This document shows, piece after piece, positions 23,783-33,665 of a DNA stretch of 64,000 bases (positions are counted from its first letter, which is position 1; each line of letters opens with the position of its first letter). The position numbers and the translations under genes are program-made. Source of the DNA: Pseudomonas putida. GTDB taxonomy: Bacteria > Pseudomonadota > Gammaproteobacteria > Pseudomonadales > Pseudomonadaceae. The notes beneath the pieces are model-generated. The model did no database searches. It had not been told where the DNA came from and saw only the letters and a program-made list of their open reading frames with translations. The DNA lies in the NCBI GenBank assembly GCA_041071465.1, contig CP163498.1:186001-250000 (forward strand), given 5' to 3'.

Positions 23783-25198
23783 ATGAGCAAGCAAATTCCG
23801 GTACATGATGTCACCCCGCCTGCCAGCAAAGGGAAGGATTCCGTCGACCTCTACGCTTCCCGGGAAAAGATCTACACCCGCGCCTTCACCGGCCTGTTCC
23901 GTCGCCTACGCATGGTTGGGGGTGCCGCACTGTTCCTGCTGTACTTCGGCACCGTGTGGCTGAACTGGGGAGGGCACCAGGCCGTGTGGTGGAACCTGCC
24001 CGAACGCAAGTTCTACATCTTCGGCGCCACCATCTGGCCGCAAGACTTCATCCTGCTCTCGGGCATTCTCATCGTCGCCGCCTTCGGCCTGTTCTTCATC
24101 ACTGTGTTCGCCGGCCGGGTGTGGTGTGGCTACACCTGCCCGCAAAGCGTGTGGACCTGGATTTTCATGTGGTGCGAAAAGGTCACCGAGGGTGACCGCA
24201 ACCAGCGCATGAAGCTCGACAAAGCCCCCATGAGCGGCAACAAGTTCCTGCGCAAATTCACCAAGCACAGCCTGTGGCTGCTGATCGGCTTTGTCACCGG
24301 CATGACCTTTGTCGGCTACTTTTCGCCGATCCGTGAGCTGGTGGTCGAATTCTTCACGGGCCAGGCCGATGGCTGGGCCTACTTCTGGGTCGGTTTCTTC
24401 ACCCTCGCCACCTACGGCAACGCCGGCTGGCTGCGCGAACAGGTGTGTGTGTACATGTGCCCGTATGCACGTTTCCAGAGTGTGATGTTCGACAAGGACA
24501 CACTGATCGTGTCCTACGACCCGCGCCGTGGCGAAACCCGCGGCCCGCGCAAGAAAGATACCGACTACAAAGCCCAGGGCCTGGGTGACTGCATCGACTG
24601 CACCATGTGCGTGCAGGTCTGCCCGACCGGCATCGACATCCGTGACGGCCTGCAAATCGAGTGCATCGGCTGCGCAGCCTGCATCGACGCCTGCGACAGC
24701 ATCATGGACAAGATGAACTACCCCAAAGGGCTGATCAGCTACACCACCGAGCACAACCTGTCCGGGCAAAAGACCCACCTGCTGCGCCCGCGTCTGATCG
24801 GCTATGCCGTGGTACTGCTGGTGATGATGATCGGGCTGGCGACGGCCTTCGCCACCCGTTCGCTGGTCGGTTTCGACGTCAGCAAAGACCGCGTGCTGTA
24901 CCGCGAAAACGCCCAGGGCCGGATCGAGAACGTGTACAGCCTGAAGGTAATGAACAAGGATCAGCGCGATCACGTCTACGTGCTGGACGCCGCCGGCCTG
25001 CCAGACCTCAAGCTCGAAGGCCAGCGCGAGATCCGCGTGGCCGCCGGTGACATCGTCAGCCTTCCCGTGCAGCTGTCGGTTGCCCCCGAGAAGCTGCCAT
25101 CGACCACCAACGAAATCACCTTCATCCTCAAGAGCGCCGACGACAGCGACGCCCAGGTTGAAGCCAAGAGCCGTTTCATCGGCCCACAGATCCGCTAA
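23783..25198 (+). CDS. ccoG: Cytochrome c oxidase accessory protein CcoG
   Basis: Membrane iron-sulphur protein of 471 residues (RdxA/FixG), thought to act in copper handling for cbb3 assembly by reducing Cu(II). Several transmembrane helices (near residues 40-60, 88-108, 160-180 and 195-215), a conserved WCGYTCPQSVWTW, two [4Fe-4S] clusters (CIDCTMCVQVCP and CIGCAACIDACD), and a C-terminal immunoglobulin-like domain are visible. ATG at 23783 is used; the adjoining ATG at 23780 is equally possible. The upstream 23487-23782 spacer holds a REP pair and no gene I can support. Confidence 0.93.
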   Translation: MSKQIPVHDVTPPASKGKDSVDLYASREKIYTRAFTGLFRRLRMVGGAALFLLYFGTVWLNWGGHQAVWWNLPERKFYIFGATIWPQDFILLSGILIVAAFGLFFITVFAGRVWCGYTCPQSVWTWIFMWCEKVTEGDRNQRMKLDKAPMSGNKFLRKFTKHSLWLLIGFVTGMTFVGYFSPIRELVVEFFTGQADGWAYFWVGFFTLATYGNAGWLREQVCVYMCPYARFQSVMFDKDTLIVSYDPRRGETRGPRKKDTDYKAQGLGDCIDCTMCVQVCPTGIDIRDGLQIECIGCAACIDACDSIMDKMNYPKGLISYTTEHNLSGQKTHLLRPRLIGYAVVLLVMMIGLATAFATRSLVGFDVSKDRVLYRENAQGRIENVYSLKVMNKDQRDHVYVLDAAGLPDLKLEGQREIRVAAGDIVSLPVQLSVAPEKLPSTTNEITFILKSADDSDAQVEAKSRFIGPQIR

Positions 25199-25213
25199 GA
25201 GAGATAACGCACA

Positions 25214-25741
25214 ATGCCTGCCGCCACCGCCGCCAGCCCCTGGTACAAGCACCTCTGGCCCTGGATCATCATCGGCATTCTCACCACCTCGGTGTGCCTG
25301 AGCCTGACCATGGTCAGCATCGCTGTGCACAACCCGGACAACCTGGTGAATGACAACTACTACGAGGCCGGCAAGGGCATCAACCGCTCGCTGGACCGCG
25401 AGCTGCTGGCGCAGCAGCTGGGCCTGAAAGCCAGCGTGCATCTGGACGAACTGACCGGCGAAGTGGACCTGCGCCTGACCGGTAGCAGTGGCCCGCAAAA
25501 CCTGGAGCTGAACCTGATTTCGCCGACCCAGCCAGAGAAGGACCGCAAGGTGCTGCTGAGCCGTGTCGAAGCAGGGCGCTATGTGGGACAACTGGAGGAC
25601 AAGGTCGACGGGCGGCGCTTTGTGGAACTGCTGGGCAGCGAAGGGGGCCAGGTGTGGCGCCTGTTCGAAGAGGAAAAAGTGGCGCATGGTGTGACCTTGC
25701 AGTTGGGTGACGAAGCCCTTCAAGGCGCCGAACACCAGTAA
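25214..25741 (+). CDS. ccoH: FixH/CcoH family assembly protein
   Basis: 175 residues with one N-terminal transmembrane helix (WIIIGILTTSVCLSLTMVSIA) and a periplasmic domain starting HNPDNLVNDNYYEAGKGINR, the FixH hallmark. It helps assemble or stabilise the cbb3 oxidase. It lies 15 bases after ccoG with AGAGAGATAA as ribosome site region, so the two are co-transcribed. Confidence 0.9.
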   Translation: MPAATAASPWYKHLWPWIIIGILTTSVCLSLTMVSIAVHNPDNLVNDNYYEAGKGINRSLDRELLAQQLGLKASVHLDELTGEVDLRLTGSSGPQNLELNLISPTQPEKDRKVLLSRVEAGRYVGQLEDKVDGRRFVELLGSEGGQVWRLFEEEKVAHGVTLQLGDEALQGAEHQ

Positions 25742-25773
25742 TGATTCCTGGTATGAATGGGGGCGCTTTGCGC

Positions 25774-25847
25774 CCCTTTCGCGACGCAAGGCCGCTCCCA
25801 CAGGAGAACGCATGCTTCTGTGGGAGCGGCCTTGCGTCGCGAAAGGG
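25774..25847. repeat. REP-type inverted repeat between ccoH and ccoI
   Basis: Arms of 29 bases (25774-25802 and 25819-25847) pair perfectly (CCCTTTCGCGACGCAAGGCC and its complement). This is the second REP class in the window, distinct from the GGGTAAACCC type. Confidence 0.92.
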
Positions 25848-25892
25848 CGGCGAAGCAGCCCCGGCGATCTCACGACATAAGACTGTTCCAAA

Positions 25893-28367
25893 ATGACCCA
25901 GCCCACCCCCTGCTACCACTGCGCCCTGCCCGTCCCGGCCGGCAGCCGCTTCACCGCCGTGGTCCTCGGCCAGCCGCGACAGTTCTGCTGCCCCGGTTGC
26001 CAGGCGGTGGCTGAGTCGATCGTCGCGGGTGGCCTGGAACATTACTACCAGCACCGCAGCGACAACAGCGCCAACCCCGAAGCCCTGCCCAAGCAACTGC
26101 AGGACGAACTGGCCCTATACGACCGCAGCGACGTGCAGCAAACCTTCGTCCGCCACCAGGGCGAGCTGGCCGAAACCACCTTGCTTGTCGAGGGCATCAG
26201 CTGCGCCGCCTGCGGCTGGCTGATCGAAAAGCACTTGCGCAACCTGCCCGGTGTCGCCGAAGCCCGGTTGAACCTGTCCAACCACCGCCTGGCGCTGAAC
26301 TGGGACGACAAGCAGCTGCCGCTGTCACGCTTGCTCGCCGAACTTCGCCAGATCGGCTACGCCGCCCACCCCTACCAGCCTGACCAAGCCGCCGAGCAAT
26401 TGGCCCGGGAAAACCGCAGCGCCCTACGCCGCCTGGGCGTGGCCGGGCTGCTGTGGTTCCAGGCGATGATGGCGACCATGGCCACTTGGCCGGAATTCAA
26501 CATCGACCTGACACCCGAGTTGCACACGATCCTGCGCTGGGTGGCGCTGTTCCTGACCATTCCCATCGTGTTCTACAGCTGCGCGCCCTTCTTCAAGGGC
26601 GCGGCGCGCGACTTGCGAACGCGCCACCTGACCATGGACGTTTCGGTGTCGCTGGCCATTGGCCTGGCGTTCGGCGCCGGCATCTGGACAGCCATCACTG
26701 GCAGCGGCGAGCTTTATTTCGACACGGTGGGCATGTTCGCCCTGTTCCTGCTGACCGGCCGCTACCTGGAGCGCCGCGCCCGCGAGCGCACAGCGGCGGC
26801 CACTGCGCAGCTGGTCAACCTGCTGCCCGCCTCATGCCTGCGCCTGGACGCCATCGGGCGCAGCGAACGCATCCTGCTCAGCGAGTTACAGTGCGGCGAC
26901 ACCGTGCAGGTGCTGCCCGGCGCGGTCATCCCTGCCGACGGGCGCATCGTCGAGGGCCGCTCCAGCGTCGACGAATCGCTGCTGACCGGCGAGTATCTGC
27001 CGCAACCACGCCGGGTGGGTGAGCGGGTCACTGGCGGTACGCTGAACGTTGAAAGCGCGCTGAATGTGGAAGTGGAAGCCCTCGGCCATGACTCACGCTT
27101 GTCGGCCATCGTCCGCCTGCTGGAACGCGCCCAGACCGAAAAACCGCGCCTGGCGGAAATTGCCGACCGCGCCTCGCAGTGGTTCCTGCTGTTCTCGCTA
27201 CTGGCCTCGGTAGCCATCGGCCTGTGGTGGTGGCACCTGGATCCGGCACGGGCGTTCTGGATCGTGCTGGCCATGCTCGTGGCCACCTGCCCTTGTGCCC
27301 TGTCTTTGGCTACGCCAACCGCACTGACCGCCGCCACCGGAACCCTGCACAAGCTTGGTCTGCTGGTCACCCGCGGCCACGTGCTGGAAGGCCTGAACCA
27401 CATCGACACGGTGATTTTCGACAAGACCGGCACACTGACCGAAGGCCGCCTGACCTTGCGCAGCATCCGCCCGCTCGGCAGCCAGGCCGCCGACCGCTGC
27501 CTGGCCCTGGCCGCGGCGCTGGAAAACCGCTCCGAACACCCCATCGCTCGCGCCTTTGGTCGTACCGCCACGCCTGCCGATGACGTACAGAGCGTACCCG
27601 GCCTGGGCCTGGAGGGGCTGGTCGACGGCCAGCGCCTGCGCATTGGTCAGGCTACCTTCGTCTGCGCCTTGAGTGGTGCGGAAATCCCCGCTGTGCCCGC
27701 GCCTCGCGGCCAGTGGCTGCTGCTGGGCGACCGCCAGGGGCCACTGGCCTGGTTCGGCCTGGATGACCGTCTGCGCGACGATGCCCCGGCCCTGCTCGCT
27801 GCCTGCAAGGCGCGCGGCTGGCACACCCTGCTGCTGTCGGGCGACAGCTCGCCGATGGTTGCCGAAGTGGCCGCGCAGCTGGGTATCGAGCAGGCCATTG
27901 GCGGCCTGCGCCCGGATGACAAACTGGACCGCCTGAAAGCCCTGCAGGCTGACGGGCGCAAGGTGCTGATGCTCGGCGACGGGGTCAACGATGTACCGGT
28001 ACTGGCCGCCGCCGATATCAGCATCGCCATGGGCAGCGCCACCGACCTGGCCAAGACCAGTGCCGACGCCGTCTTGCTGTCCAACCGCCTGCAAGCGCTG
28101 GTGCAGGCGTTCGAGCTGGCCCGCCGCACCCGCCGCAACATCCTCGAGAACCTGCTGTGGGCGACCCTGTATAATGGCCTGATGTTGCCGTTCGCCGCGC
28201 TCGGCTGGATCACGCCGGTGTGGGCCGCCATCGGCATGTCGGTCAGCTCGCTGATCGTGGTGCTCAATGCCTTGCGCCTGACCCGTATGCCAGTGGCCTC
28301 GGGCCCGCTGCCCCACGAAGCCCCTTTACCCGGGAGGAAGTCGCCATGCCCGCCCTCTATGTCATGA
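25893..28367 (+). CDS. ccoI: Copper-exporting P1B-type ATPase CcoI
   Basis: Inner-membrane ATPase of 824 residues that supplies copper for the CuB centre of cbb3 oxidase (FixI/CopA2 type). It has an N-terminal Cys-rich domain (CYHCALPVP and [11 protein letters not shown]), a heavy-metal domain ([10 protein letters not shown] near residue 105), the CPC membrane motif ([13 protein letters not shown]), the phosphorylation motif DKTGTLTEG, and the hinge [16 protein letters not shown]. Full length. Its 3' end overlaps ccoS by 22 bases. Confidence 0.95.
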   Translation: MTQPTPCYHCALPVPAGSRFTAVVLGQPRQFCCPGCQAVAESIVAGGLEHYYQHRSDNSANPEALPKQLQDELALYDRSDVQQTFVRHQGELAETTLLVEGISCAACGWLIEKHLRNLPGVAEARLNLSNHRLALNWDDKQLPLSRLLAELRQIGYAAHPYQPDQAAEQLARENRSALRRLGVAGLLWFQAMMATMATWPEFNIDLTPELHTILRWVALFLTIPIVFYSCAPFFKGAARDLRTRHLTMDVSVSLAIGLAFGAGIWTAITGSGELYFDTVGMFALFLLTGRYLERRARERTAAATAQLVNLLPASCLRLDAIGRSERILLSELQCGDTVQVLPGAVIPADGRIVEGRSSVDESLLTGEYLPQPRRVGERVTGGTLNVESALNVEVEALGHDSRLSAIVRLLERAQTEKPRLAEIADRASQWFLLFSLLASVAIGLWWWHLDPARAFWIVLAMLVATCPCALSLATPTALTAATGTLHKLGLLVTRGHVLEGLNHIDTVIFDKTGTLTEGRLTLRSIRPLGSQAADRCLALAAALENRSEHPIARAFGRTATPADDVQSVPGLGLEGLVDGQRLRIGQATFVCALSGAEIPAVPAPRGQWLLLGDRQGPLAWFGLDDRLRDDAPALLAACKARGWHTLLLSGDSSPMVAEVAAQLGIEQAIGGLRPDDKLDRLKALQADGRKVLMLGDGVNDVPVLAAADISIAMGSATDLAKTSADAVLLSNRLQALVQAFELARRTRRNILENLLWATLYNGLMLPFAALGWITPVWAAIGMSVSSLIVVLNALRLTRMPVASGPLPHEAPLPGRKSPCPPSMS

Positions 28368-28561
28368 TCCCGGCAGCCCTGCTGCTGGTCGGCGTGGCCG
28401 TGTACATCTTCTTCTGGGCGGTCGACAGCGGTCAGTACGATGACCTTGAAGGCCCCGCCCACAGCATCCTGTTCGACGATCAGGACCCGCGCCACCAGGC
28501 GGCAGTGAAGCTTGACGATGCCCCGGCCGACACCGACAAGGAACCACCGCCCCGTGCCTGA
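28346..28561 (+). CDS. ccoS: cbb3 oxidase maturation protein CcoS
   Basis: Small membrane protein of 71 residues (helix [20 protein letters not shown], then [18 protein letters not shown]), required for cofactor insertion into cbb3 oxidase. ATG at 28346 follows CGGGAGGAAG and begins inside ccoI. Confidence 0.92.
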   Translation: MPALYVMIPAALLLVGVAVYIFFWAVDSGQYDDLEGPAHSILFDDQDPRHQAAVKLDDAPADTDKEPPPRA

Positions 28562-29237
28562 CCTGCTTGCGCTGCTGGGCTCGGCACTGGTCCTTGGCCT
28601 GCTAGGGGGCGGTCACTGCCTGGGCATGTGCGGTGGCCTGATGGGCGCACTGACCTTGGCCATCCCCCCCGAACAACGCGGCAAGCGCTTGCGCCTGTTG
28701 CTGGCGTACAACCTGGGGCGCATTTTCAGCTATGCCTGCGCCGGCCTGTTGCTGGGCCTGGCCGGCTGGGCCGTGGCCAGCAGCCCGGCAGCGCTGGCGC
28801 TGCGGGTGGCTGCAGCGCTGCTGCTGATTGCCATGGGCCTGTACCTGGCCGGCTGGTGGAGCGGGCTGACCCGTATCGAGGCGCTGGGCCGCGGGTTGTG
28901 GCGGCATATCCAGCCGATGGCGTCGCGCTTGCTGCCGGTGTCCAGCCTGCCCCGGGCGTTGCTGCTGGGCGCCTTGTGGGGCTGGCTGCCGTGCGGTTTG
29001 GTGTACAGCACCCTGCTGTGGGCCGCCAGCCAGGGCAACGCCGGGTACAGCGCGGTATTGATGCTCGCGTTCGGGTTGGGCACCTGGCCGGTGTTGCTGG
29101 CAACCGGGCTGGCTGCCGAACGGGTAAACGCCCTGTTGCGGCGACGCAGCGTGCGCGTGGCGGGCGGTGTGCTGGTGATGCTATTCGGTGTCTGGACTCT
29201 GCCGGGCCCACACCAGCACTGGCTGATGGGGCATTGA
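28554..29237 (+). CDS. Sulphite exporter TauE/SafE-like membrane protein
   Basis: About 227 residues with six predicted transmembrane helices. It begins LLALLGSALVLGLLGGGHCLGMCGGLMGAL, the DsbD-like/SafE motif with paired cysteines (GHCLGMCGG), and carries a second LWGWLPCGLVYS. It is the usual last gene of the ccoGHIS cluster and is suspected to help oxidase or copper maturation, though its role is not settled. I favour the GTG at 28554 (AAGGA 11 bases upstream, overlapping ccoS); ATG at 28512 would add 14 residues. A GC-rich hairpin (GGGGCTGCAAAGCAGCCCC) follows the stop. Confidence 0.85.
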   Translation: MPDLLALLGSALVLGLLGGGHCLGMCGGLMGALTLAIPPEQRGKRLRLLLAYNLGRIFSYACAGLLLGLAGWAVASSPAALALRVAAALLLIAMGLYLAGWWSGLTRIEALGRGLWRHIQPMASRLLPVSSLPRALLLGALWGWLPCGLVYSTLLWAASQGNAGYSAVLMLAFGLGTWPVLLATGLAAERVNALLRRRSVRVAGGVLVMLFGVWTLPGPHQHWLMGH

Positions 29238-29238
29238 C

Positions 29239-29259
29239 GGGGGCTGCAAAGCAGCCCCA
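29239..29259 (+). terminator. Hairpin after the ccoGHIS cluster
   Basis: GGGGCTGC and GCAGCCCC form a strong stem with a short loop directly after the stop at 29237. There is no long T-run, so intrinsic termination may be partial. Confidence 0.5.
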
Positions 29260-29265
29260 ATGCCC

Positions 29266-29279
29266 TTGATACAAATCAA
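29266..29279 (+). promoter_or_regulatory. Perfect Anr/FNR box upstream of hemN
   Basis: TTGATACAAATCAA matches all ten defined positions of the FNR/Anr consensus. It ends 62 bases before the hemN ATG. The gene for Anr itself lies immediately downstream of hemN. Confidence 0.88.
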
Positions 29280-29341
29280 CACAGTTTCCTACAGACGGCC
29301 ATAGACTCCGGTGCACTGCTGCTCTTTCCGGGACTACCCTC

Positions 29342-30724
29342 ATGCTCGACGACCTCCGTTGGGATACCGACCTGATCCGCCGCTACGATCTCGCCGGGCC
29401 ACGCTACACCTCTTACCCAACCGCCGTGCAACTGCACAGCGAGGTGGGTTCGTTCGACCTGCTCAACGCCCTGCGCGAGAGCCGACGGGCCGTGCGCCCG
29501 CTGTCGCTGTACGTGCATGTGCCGTTCTGCGCCAACATCTGCTACTACTGCGCCTGCAACAAGGTCATCACCAAAGACCGTGCGCGCGCTGCGCCCTACC
29601 TGCAGCGCCTGGAGCAGGAAATCCAGCTGATCGCCTGCCACCTGGACCCTAAACAACGTGTTGAACAGCTGCATTTTGGCGGCGGCACACCGACCTTCCT
29701 CAGCCATGTGGAACTGCGCCAGCTGATGGCCACCCTGCGCCAGCACTTCCACCTGCTGGACGACGATTCCGGCGACTACGGCATCGAGATCGACCCTCGC
29801 GAAGCCGACTGGTCGACCATGGGCCTGCTTCGCGAACTGGGCTTCAACCGCGTCAGCCTGGGTGTACAGGACCTCGACCCGGCCGTGCAGCGCGCGATCA
29901 ACCGCCTGCAGAGCCTGGAGCAGACCCGCACCTTGATCGAGGCTGCGCGCACGCTGCAGTTTCGCTCGGTCAACCTCGACTTGATCTACGGCCTGCCCAA
30001 GCAAACCCCGGAAGGCTTTGCCCGCACTGTCGAAGAGGTGATCCGCCTGCAGCCCGACCGCCTGTCGGTGTTCAACTACGCTCACCTTCCCGAACGCTTC
30101 ATGCCGCAACGGCGCATCGACAGCAACGACCTGCCCAGCGCCGCCGCCAAGCTTGAGATGCTGCACGCCACCATCGACCAACTGACCGCCGCCGGTTACC
30201 GCTACATCGGCATGGACCACTTCGCCCTGCCCGACGACGAACTGGCCATTGCCCAGGAAGAAGGTACCTTGCAGCGCAACTTCCAGGGCTACACCACCCA
30301 CGGGCACTGCGACCTGATTGGCCTGGGCGTGTCGGCGATCAGCCAGATCGGCGACCTGTACTGCCAGAACAGCAGTGACCTCAACACCTACCAGGACAGC
30401 CTGTCCAACGCCCAGCTGGCCACCCAGCGCGGCTTGCTGTGCAACCACGACGACCGCATACGCCGGGCAGTGATCCAGCAACTGATCTGCCATTTCGAGC
30501 TGGATTTCGAACCCATCGAACAGGCTTTCACCCTGGATTTTCGCGGTTACTTCAACGACCTCTGGCCCGAGCTGCTGACCTTGCAGCGCGACGGCCTGAT
30601 CAGCCTGGACGACAAGGGCATTCGCATCCTGCCCGCCGGCCGGCTGCTGGCGCGCTCGGTATGCATGGTGTTCGACGCCTATCTGGCGATGCACAACCGC
30701 CAGCGCTTCTCGCGAGTGATCTGA
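29342..30724 (+). CDS. hemN: Oxygen-independent coproporphyrinogen III oxidase
   Basis: Radical-SAM enzyme of 460 residues that converts coproporphyrinogen III to protoporphyrinogen IX without oxygen, for haem synthesis under anaerobic or microaerobic conditions. The cluster motif is VHVPFCANICYYCACNK near residue 58 (CxxxCxxCxC), followed by HFGGGTPTFLS and the conserved VSLGVQDLDP. It is full length and of true HemN rather than HemW type (C-terminal HemN domain ending NRQRFSRVI). The Anr box upstream implies induction at low oxygen. Confidence 0.95.
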   Translation: MLDDLRWDTDLIRRYDLAGPRYTSYPTAVQLHSEVGSFDLLNALRESRRAVRPLSLYVHVPFCANICYYCACNKVITKDRARAAPYLQRLEQEIQLIACHLDPKQRVEQLHFGGGTPTFLSHVELRQLMATLRQHFHLLDDDSGDYGIEIDPREADWSTMGLLRELGFNRVSLGVQDLDPAVQRAINRLQSLEQTRTLIEAARTLQFRSVNLDLIYGLPKQTPEGFARTVEEVIRLQPDRLSVFNYAHLPERFMPQRRIDSNDLPSAAAKLEMLHATIDQLTAAGYRYIGMDHFALPDDELAIAQEEGTLQRNFQGYTTHGHCDLIGLGVSAISQIGDLYCQNSSDLNTYQDSLSNAQLATQRGLLCNHDDRIRRAVIQQLICHFELDFEPIEQAFTLDFRGYFNDLWPELLTLQRDGLISLDDKGIRILPAGRLLARSVCMVFDAYLAMHNRQRFSRVI

Positions 30725-30910
30725 AAAACAAGGCGTTCAACCGCATGGACAAGCTTCCTTGTCAGGCACACTATGAGCACACAAGGACTCCCGGCAGGCC
30801 ACCTGCCGGGGTTTCGCCAGCGCGCACCATCACCGCGCACACTGGCCTACACCCTGTGTCGTGAGTTACCCTTACGACTTATGTGTGCTTTCCCACAAGG
30901 ATCGATTCAA

Positions 30911-31645
30911 ATGTCCGAGCCAGTCAAACTGCGCCCACACAACCAGGCCCATTGCAAGGATTGCAGCCTGGCCCCCCTGTGCCTGCCTCTTTCGCTGAAC
31001 CTGGAAGACATGGACGCACTGGATGAAATCGTCAAACGCGGGCGGCCGCTCAAGAAAGGCGAGTTTCTGTTCCGCCAGGGTGACAGTTTTGGCTCGGTCT
31101 ACGCAGTACGGTCCGGGGCCCTGAAAACCTTCAGCCTCAGCGACAGCGGCGAAGAGCAGATCACAGGCTTTCACCTGCCCAGCGAACTGGTCGGCCTGTC
31201 AGGCATGGATACCGAGGCCTACCCGGTATCGGCCCAGGCCCAGGAAACCACTTCGGTGTGTGAAATCCCCTTCGAGCGGCTGGACGAGCTGTCGGTACAA
31301 CTGCCACAGCTACGCCGCCAGCTGATGCGGGTAATGAGCCGCGAAATCCGCGACGACCAGCAAATGATGCTGCTGCTGTCGAAAAAAACCGCGGACGAGC
31401 GCATTGCCACTTTCCTGGTCAACCTGTCGGCGCGCTTCCGCGCCCGCGGCTATTCGGCCAATCAGTTCCGCCTGAGCATGTCGCGCAACGAAATCGGCAA
31501 TTACCTTGGCCTGGCGGTAGAAACCGTGTCGCGGGTGTTCACCCGCTTCCAGCAGAACGGCCTGCTGCGCGCCGAGGGCAAGGAAGTGCACATCCTCGAC
31601 CCGATCCAGCTGTGCGCGCTGGCCGGTGGTGCAATCGAGGCCTGA
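30911..31645 (+). CDS. anr: Anaerobic regulator Anr (FNR/CRP family)
   Basis: Oxygen-sensing transcription factor of 244 residues. N-terminal cluster cysteines are in [14 protein letters not shown] and the fourth is in TTSVCEIPF; a cNMP-like domain ([19 protein letters not shown]) and a C-terminal helix-turn-helix ([21 protein letters not shown]) follow. With a [4Fe-4S] cluster it dimerises and binds TTGAT-N4-ATCAA. ATG at 30911 gives the known Anr start; AAGGA lies upstream. Perfect and near-perfect boxes before hemN and ccoN-1 make those its likely local targets. Confidence 0.96.
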   Translation: MSEPVKLRPHNQAHCKDCSLAPLCLPLSLNLEDMDALDEIVKRGRPLKKGEFLFRQGDSFGSVYAVRSGALKTFSLSDSGEEQITGFHLPSELVGLSGMDTEAYPVSAQAQETTSVCEIPFERLDELSVQLPQLRRQLMRVMSREIRDDQQMMLLLSKKTADERIATFLVNLSARFRARGYSANQFRLSMSRNEIGNYLGLAVETVSRVFTRFQQNGLLRAEGKEVHILDPIQLCALAGGAIEA

Positions 31646-31700
31646 CGCTGGTCTTTAGCGGGTATACTTGGGCATTCGTTTTCCCAGGATACCCGCAACA

Positions 31701-32249
31701 ATGCACAGCGAAGCCTTCGACCTCAAAGCCCTGATCCGCCCGGTAGTGGACTTCCCCAAACCGGGTGTGATCTTCCGCGACATTACCCCGTTGTTCCAGT
31801 CGCCACGCGGGCTGCGCTATGTGGCCGATCAGTTCATCGAGCGCTATGTCGAGGCTGAATTCAGCCACATCGGCGCCATGGACGCGCGGGGTTTCCTGAT
31901 CGGCTCGATCATCGCCCACCAGCTGAACAAGCCGCTGATCCTGTTCCGCAAGCAGGGCAAGCTGCCGGCCGACGTGTTGAGCGAGGGTTACCAGACCGAG
32001 TACGGCGAGGCCTTCCTGGAAGTGCATGCCGACAGCCTGTGTGAAGGCGACTCGGTGCTGATCTTCGATGACCTGATTGCTACTGGCGGTACGCTGCTGG
32101 CGGCGGCCAACCTGGTGCGTCGTACTGGGGCGCAGGTGTTCGAGGCGGCAGCGATCATCGACCTGCCGGAACTGGACGGTTCGCGCCGGTTGCAGGCGGC
32201 CGGGGTGCCTACCTTCTGCCTGACCGAGTTTTCCCTCAGCGAGTACTGA
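31701..32249 (+). CDS. apt: Adenine phosphoribosyltransferase
   Basis: Purine-salvage enzyme of 182 residues that makes AMP from adenine and PRPP. The PRPP-binding loop is [17 protein letters not shown] near residue 122 and the N-terminus ([15 protein letters not shown]) is typical. ATG at 31701 is the family start; the in-frame ATG at 31668 would add an unconserved leader. Confidence 0.94.
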
Positions 32250-32273
32250 GCGGGCTGTTGGGGCTGCTTTGCA

Positions 32274-32347
32274 GCCCATTCGCGGGTAAACCCGCGCCTA
32301 CAAAGGCCGCATATTTTTTGTAGGCGCGGGTTTACCCGCGAATGGGC
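32274..32347. repeat. REP inverted repeat pair between apt and recR
   Basis: 31-base perfect arms (32274-32304 and 32317-32347) around a short AT-rich loop, lying between convergent genes. It probably also acts as terminator for both. Confidence 0.92.
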
Positions 32348-32367
32348 CGCCAAGCGACCCCAATGAA

Positions 32368-32970
32368 TCAGAGCGAAATGGGCCGGCGCCCTGCAAAGGC
32401 ATGGGCCAAGGTACCACCGTCCACCATCTCCAGCTCACCGCCCAGCGGCACACCATGGGCAATGCGAGACGCCACCAAGCCTTTCTCGCTCAGCAACTGG
32501 GCAATGTAATGCGCCGTCGCCTCCCCCTCCACCGTCGGGTTGGTCGCCAGGATCACCTCGGTAAAGGTGCCCTGCTCTTCGATCCGCGCCATCAGCTGCG
32601 GAATACCGATCGCCTCAGGCCCCAGGCCATCCAGCGGCGACAGGTGCCCCTTGAGCACGAAGTAACGGCCACGGTAGCCCGTCTGCTCCACCGCATACAC
32701 ATCGGTCGGCCCCTCGACCACGCACAACTGGGTGTCGTCACGGCGCGGGTCGGCGCACTGCGGGCACAGTTCCTGCTCGGTGAGGGTGCGACACTGGCGG
32801 CAATGCCCTACCCCTTCCATGGCCTGGGTCAAGGCCTGAGCCAGGCGCAGCCCGCCACTGCGGTCGCGCTCGAGCAGTTGCAGGGCCATGCGCTGGGCGG
32901 TTTTCTGGCCAACGCCTGGCAAGATGCGCAGGCCGTCGATCAGTTGGCGGATGAGAGGGCTGAAGCTCAT
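32368..32970 (-). CDS. recR: Recombination mediator RecR
   Basis: 200-residue ring-forming protein that with RecF/RecO loads RecA on gapped DNA. It has the N-terminal helix-hairpin-helix ([17 protein letters not shown]), a zinc finger ([16 protein letters not shown]), a Toprim domain ([17 protein letters not shown]), and the C-terminal Walker-like segment ([15 protein letters not shown]). ATG at 32970; the much longer in-frame reading upstream crosses a REP element and is not real. The gene is separated from ybaB by a terminator and REP pair, so it may have its own promoter. Confidence 0.95.
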
Positions 32971-33065
32971 GGGAAAGGCCTGACAATTCAATAAGAGGCG
33001 GTTTATACCCAGCGGGGGCGGTGGCGTCAAATCACCTCGCCCAAAGCCTGCAAGGTCTGCTTTTT

Positions 33066-33182
33066 TGTGGGAGCGGCCTTGTGTCGCGAAAGGGCTGCTA
33101 AGCAGCCCCGGCACTCTATGCTGCAAAGCTGGAATCCGGGGGCCGCTTCGCGCCCCTTTCGCGACACAAGGCCGCCCCCACA
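33066..33182. repeat. REP-type inverted repeat between recR and ybaB
   Basis: 33066-33094 (TGTGGGAGCGGCCTTGTGTC...) pairs with 33154-33182 with one mismatch, around a 59-base centre containing a smaller GCTGCTAAGCAGC hairpin. Confidence 0.88.
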
Positions 33183-33216
33183 TAAAGAGCAGACCGCAGC
33201 CGGGTGAAATCTACGC

Positions 33217-33252
33217 AAAAAAAAAACGCCGCTGAAATCAGCGGCGTTTTTG
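33217..33252 (-). terminator. Intrinsic terminator of dnaX-ybaB
   Basis: On the minus strand AACGCCGCTGA pairs with TCAGCGGCGTT around a 2-base loop, followed by a long T-run. It lies 15 bases past the ybaB stop. The A-run on the other side makes it near-symmetric. Confidence 0.92.
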
Positions 33253-33266
33253 AGTACCTCAATGCC

Positions 33267-33602
33267 TTAGAACGGCATCTTGAAGCCTGGCGGCAGCTGC
33301 ATGCCGGCGGTCATGCCGCCCATCTTTTCCTGGCTGCTTTGCTCAACCTTGCGCACGGCGTCGTTCAGCGCAGCGGCAATGAGGTCCTCCAGAACTTCCT
33401 TGTCGTCTTCATCAGTCGACATCAGGCTCTGGTCGATGCTGACGCGTTTGACGTCGTGACGACCGGTCATCACCACGCTCACCAGACCGCCACCGGACTG
33501 ACCGGTGACTTCGGCGTTGGCCAGTTCTTCCTGCATCTTCTGCATTTTTTCCTGCATCTGCTGGGCCTGCTTCATCAGGCCGGCCATGCCACCTTTCATC
33601 AT
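33267..33602 (-). CDS. ybaB: Nucleoid-associated protein YbaB/EbfC
   Basis: Small DNA-binding protein of 111 residues, rich in Met and Gln at the N-terminus ([20 protein letters not shown]) with the family's [20 protein letters not shown] core. It forms dimers that bind DNA as tweezers. Start at 33602 (MMKGG) with GAGG upstream. It lies 63 bases downstream of dnaX, its usual partner. Confidence 0.93.
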   Translation of the reverse strand: MMKGGMAGLMKQAQQMQEKMQKMQEELANAEVTGQSGGGLVSVVMTGRHDVKRVSIDQSLMSTDEDDKEVLEDLIAAALNDAVRKVEQSSQEKMGGMTAGMQLPPGFKMPF

Positions 33603-33665
33603 GGGGTATACCTCGATTGGGTCGTGTGATGCGGCCCGGCACCGGGCCGGCCGCATGGTTATCCG

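Noticed and set aside
23906..25906. 666-codon minus-strand frame opposite ccoG and ccoH
   Set aside because: It spans two real genes and a REP repeat in antisense, with no family resemblance.
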